NCBI GenBank assembly: GCA_947259115.1
Contig: CAMYKS010000040.1
Coordinates: 1 to 53,754 of the forward strand
Direction of reading: 5' to 3'
DNA from: an uncultured Desulfobulbaceae bacterium
Lineage (GTDB): Bacteria > Desulfobacterota > Desulfobulbia > Desulfobulbales > BM004
Length of the DNA stretch: 53,754 nucleotides
Part shown: one piece after another, positions 53,641 through 53,754 of the stretch
Position numbering within the stretch: the stretch's first letter is position 1
Layout of the letters: each line of letters begins with the position of its first letter
Translations under genes and position numbers: made by a program
Notes under the pieces: generated by a model
What the model was told of the DNA's origin: nothing
The model's input: the letters and a program-made list of their open reading frames with translations, nothing else
The model's database searches: none

Positions 53641-53754
53641 AAATTTTCAACCTTGCTGAAAATTTGCCAGCTGTATGCTGGCTATAGTAATCTGATGAAA
53701 AAATGATGTCATTGAAAATCCAGGATTGAGAACATGAAAAAAGCCGGATCGAGA
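53641..53754 (+). repeat. Dispersed repeat, copy B (continues past the window)
   Basis: The full-length counterpart of 51700-51815, with an added perfect GCCAGC/GCTGGC mini-hairpin. It ends at the window edge within AAAAAAGCCGGATCGAGA, so the hairpin half is missing. Confidence 0.85.

Overview
This 53.7-kb window is a bacterial chromosome segment of moderate GC content. It most likely comes from a Desulfobacterota (deltaproteobacterial) lineage, perhaps Desulfobulbales-like. The inference rests on the gene order tig-clpP-clpX-lon, the futalosine menaquinone genes (mqnB, mqnD), a Ros/MucR zinc-finger regulator, a nickel ECF transporter behind a NikR site, a UGA-containing selenoprotein-like gene, and a PEP-CTERM/sigma-54 regulon. 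No rRNA, phage, transposase or CRISPR array is visible, so the placement is an inference.

Layout. 1-1164: a PEP-CTERM secreted protein behind an upstream activating palindrome and a sigma-54 promoter. 1.4-2.05 kb: a toxin-antitoxin pair. 2.1-6.6 kb (minus strand): a methyltransferase, hotdog thioesterase, CGGC-domain protein, TrkA-C membrane protein, a YHS-domain lipoprotein with an in-frame UGA and a SECIS-like hairpin, carbonic anhydrase and a small membrane protein. 6.7-10.6 kb: a large unknown protein, trpB, and a trpA broken by an apparent 14-bp deletion. 10.8-16.3 kb: a secreted lipoprotein-type protein, oligoendopeptidase F, a ceramidase-like membrane protein and two unknown genes enclosed by 56-bp direct repeats. 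16.8-21 kb: a thioredoxin-reductase-like protein, nikR, and a divergent nickel ECF transporter operon. 21.4-23.5 kb: a cupin and two AT-rich unknown genes. 23.7-29.2 kb (minus): an unknown gene, an S1-domain RNA-binding protein, a B12/radical SAM enzyme, lolA and murI. 29.5-34 kb: mucR, fmdB-type, queA, mqnB, mqnD. 34.5-50.4 kb (plus): a housekeeping run of ilvB-ilvN-psd-pssA-leuA-leuB-asd-rsmD-coaD-arfB-tRNA-Leu-tig-clpP-clpX-lon-tRNA-Val-tRNA-Asp. 50.8 kb to the end: a small Cys-containing secreted protein and, on the minus strand, a di-heme cytochrome c peroxidase/MauG-family protein. Both have the same activating palindrome plus sigma-54 promoter as the PEP-CTERM gene.

How it fits together. 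Branched-chain amino-acid synthesis (ilvBN, leuAB), phospholipid synthesis (psd, pssA) and protein quality control (tig, clpPX, lon) lie on one strand and are probably expressed as several overlapping units. The most interesting material is at the edges and between genes: (1) a three-member sigma-54 regulon with nearly invariant promoter geometry, two of whose members are bracketed by copies of one repeat; (2) a probable YHS-domain selenoprotein; (3) a roughly 158-bp MITE-like palindromic repeat in three copies; (4) a two-gene block between 56-bp direct repeats copied from the 3' end of a neighbouring gene; and (5) a trpA pseudogene with a repeat at its 3' end.
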